NCBI GenBank assembly: GCA_964577825.1
Contig: CAZOBJ010000095.1
Span: forward strand, 1-12,183
Length of the DNA: 12,183 bases
Origin: CAZOBJ01 sp964577825
GTDB lineage: Bacteria; Planctomycetota; SZUA-567; JAFGNG01
Direction of reading: 5' to 3'
Under the pieces are notes generated by a model, which was not told the origin of the DNA, searched no databases, and saw nothing but the letters and a program-made list of their open reading frames with translations. The position numbers were made by a program, and so were the translations under genes. Of this stretch, positions 11,715-12,183 are shown in pieces (position 1 is the first letter of the stretch; each line of letters starts with the position of its first letter).

Positions 11715-12183
11715 ATGGACTGGCGAGCGGCGAGCACGCTGTTCGTAGCGGCGGGTGTATCGGCCCTGATCGGCTTCAACGTCGCGAGAGCGGCCGAGGA
11801 CGCCCCCGAGCGCATGGAAGGGGGCGGGCCCACCATGGGCGAGCTCTTCCGCGCGTACAACCTGGTGCTCGACGAGCAGGAGAACATCTTCCCCATCACC
11901 ACGGACAAGGCACTGAAGGCCTTTCAACACCGGGGCCGGTTCGAGAACTTCCAATTCACGGATGGCGGAACACTACAATTCACTTCCGGCGAAAGCGACG
12001 CCGGGTACCTGCCCTGGGGCAATGCGGGCGGCCGACAGCCCGAGGACGAGCGCGTATCCCTGTGGCCCGAGTCCTTCACGATCGAGCTTCGGATCCAGCA
12101 GACCGGCGGCGAACCCAGCCGCTGGTACCCGTACATGACCGTGGGCGGCGAGCGCGAGGCCACGCGGGGCGCGTGGCAGCGGA
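11715..12183 (+). CDS. Secreted protein of unknown function, N-terminal part
   Basis: This open frame begins at ATG 11715 behind AAAGGAG and runs off the right edge after 156 residues. The first 27 residues form a Sec-type signal peptide: an Arg-containing start, a hydrophobic core (TLFVAAGVSALIGF) and a probable cleavage after ARA (residues 24-26 or 27), so the protein is exported. Residues about 40-65 (MGELFRAYNLVLDEQENIFP) are helical and charged. From about residue 66 the sequence becomes beta-like with aromatic and Gly/Asp turns, and LWPESFTIELRIQQ recalls the strand pattern of LamG/concanavalin-like domains, but the similarity is too weak for a call. Its long structured leader suggests separate regulation. 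I do not recognise the family. Confidence 0.75.
   Translation, partial: MDWRAASTLFVAAGVSALIGFNVARAAEDAPERMEGGGPTMGELFRAYNLVLDEQENIFPITTDKALKAFQHRGRFENFQFTDGGTLQFTSGESDAGYLPWGNAGGRQPEDERVSLWPESFTIELRIQQTGGEPSRWYPYMTVGGEREATRGAWQR

Noticed and set aside
1..12183. CRISPR arrays, tRNA or rRNA genes, insertion sequences, phage or plasmid genes
   Set aside because: No regularly spaced repeats, tRNA-like cloverleaf, transposase motif or terminal inverted repeats were seen on reading either strand.

Overview
The window is high-G+C bacterial DNA (roughly two thirds G+C by eye), densely coded, with short intergenic gaps and Shine-Dalgarno sites of the AGGAGG type. No ribosomal or phylogenetic marker is present, so the host cannot be named. 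A hydrogenase-linked Mrp module beside sugar-acid catabolism and a secreted protein suggests an anaerobic or facultative heterotroph, for instance from Hydrogenedentota, Planctomycetota or a deltaproteobacterial-type lineage. That assignment is only a guess.

Region 1 (1-4369, plus strand) is the 3' end of an energy-converting [NiFe] hydrogenase operon. It holds the end of an MrpE/MnhE subunit, complete MrpF/MnhF and MrpG/MnhG, a HycF/NuoI-like 2x[4Fe-4S] ferredoxin subunit with extra cysteines, and a HycI-type protease that would mature a hydrogenase large subunit encoded upstream of the window. Genes overlap or are closely spaced. The last gene, 18 nt after the protease, is the most unusual one: a histidine-kinase core fused to a CoA-disulfide-reductase-like flavoprotein and a rhodanese domain that lacks its catalytic cysteine.

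Region 2 (4441-8060, minus strand) reads, in transcription order, glutamate-1-semialdehyde-aminotransferase-like class III aminotransferase, short-chain dehydrogenase with an unusual YxxxR active site, VOC/glyoxalase-fold protein, and KDPG/KHG aldolase with a VOC-like tail. A good sigma70 promoter precedes the aminotransferase, and a LacI-family-like palindrome lies just upstream of the aldolase.

Region 3 (8224-10237, plus strand) is divergent from region 2 and has its own good sigma70 promoter. It encodes an M20-family deacylase/peptidase-like protein with an altered catalytic Glu pair, then a second short-chain dehydrogenase. A convergent minus-strand gene (10334-11203) encodes an amidohydrolase-2 (COG3618, lactonase-like) protein. 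Regions 2 and 3 together look like a catabolic locus for an N-acylated or amino sugar (acid): deacylation, oxidation, lactone opening, transamination and aldol cleavage. No dehydratase, kinase, transporter or regulator is in view, so the substrate is open.

Region 4 (11204-12183) is a gene-free stretch of about 510 nt with a 14-bp palindrome, a 10-bp hairpin, a terminator-like hairpin followed by TTTT, and two more nested stem-loops. It leads to the start of a signal-peptide-bearing protein that runs off the window. The leader looks like a structured or attenuating RNA.
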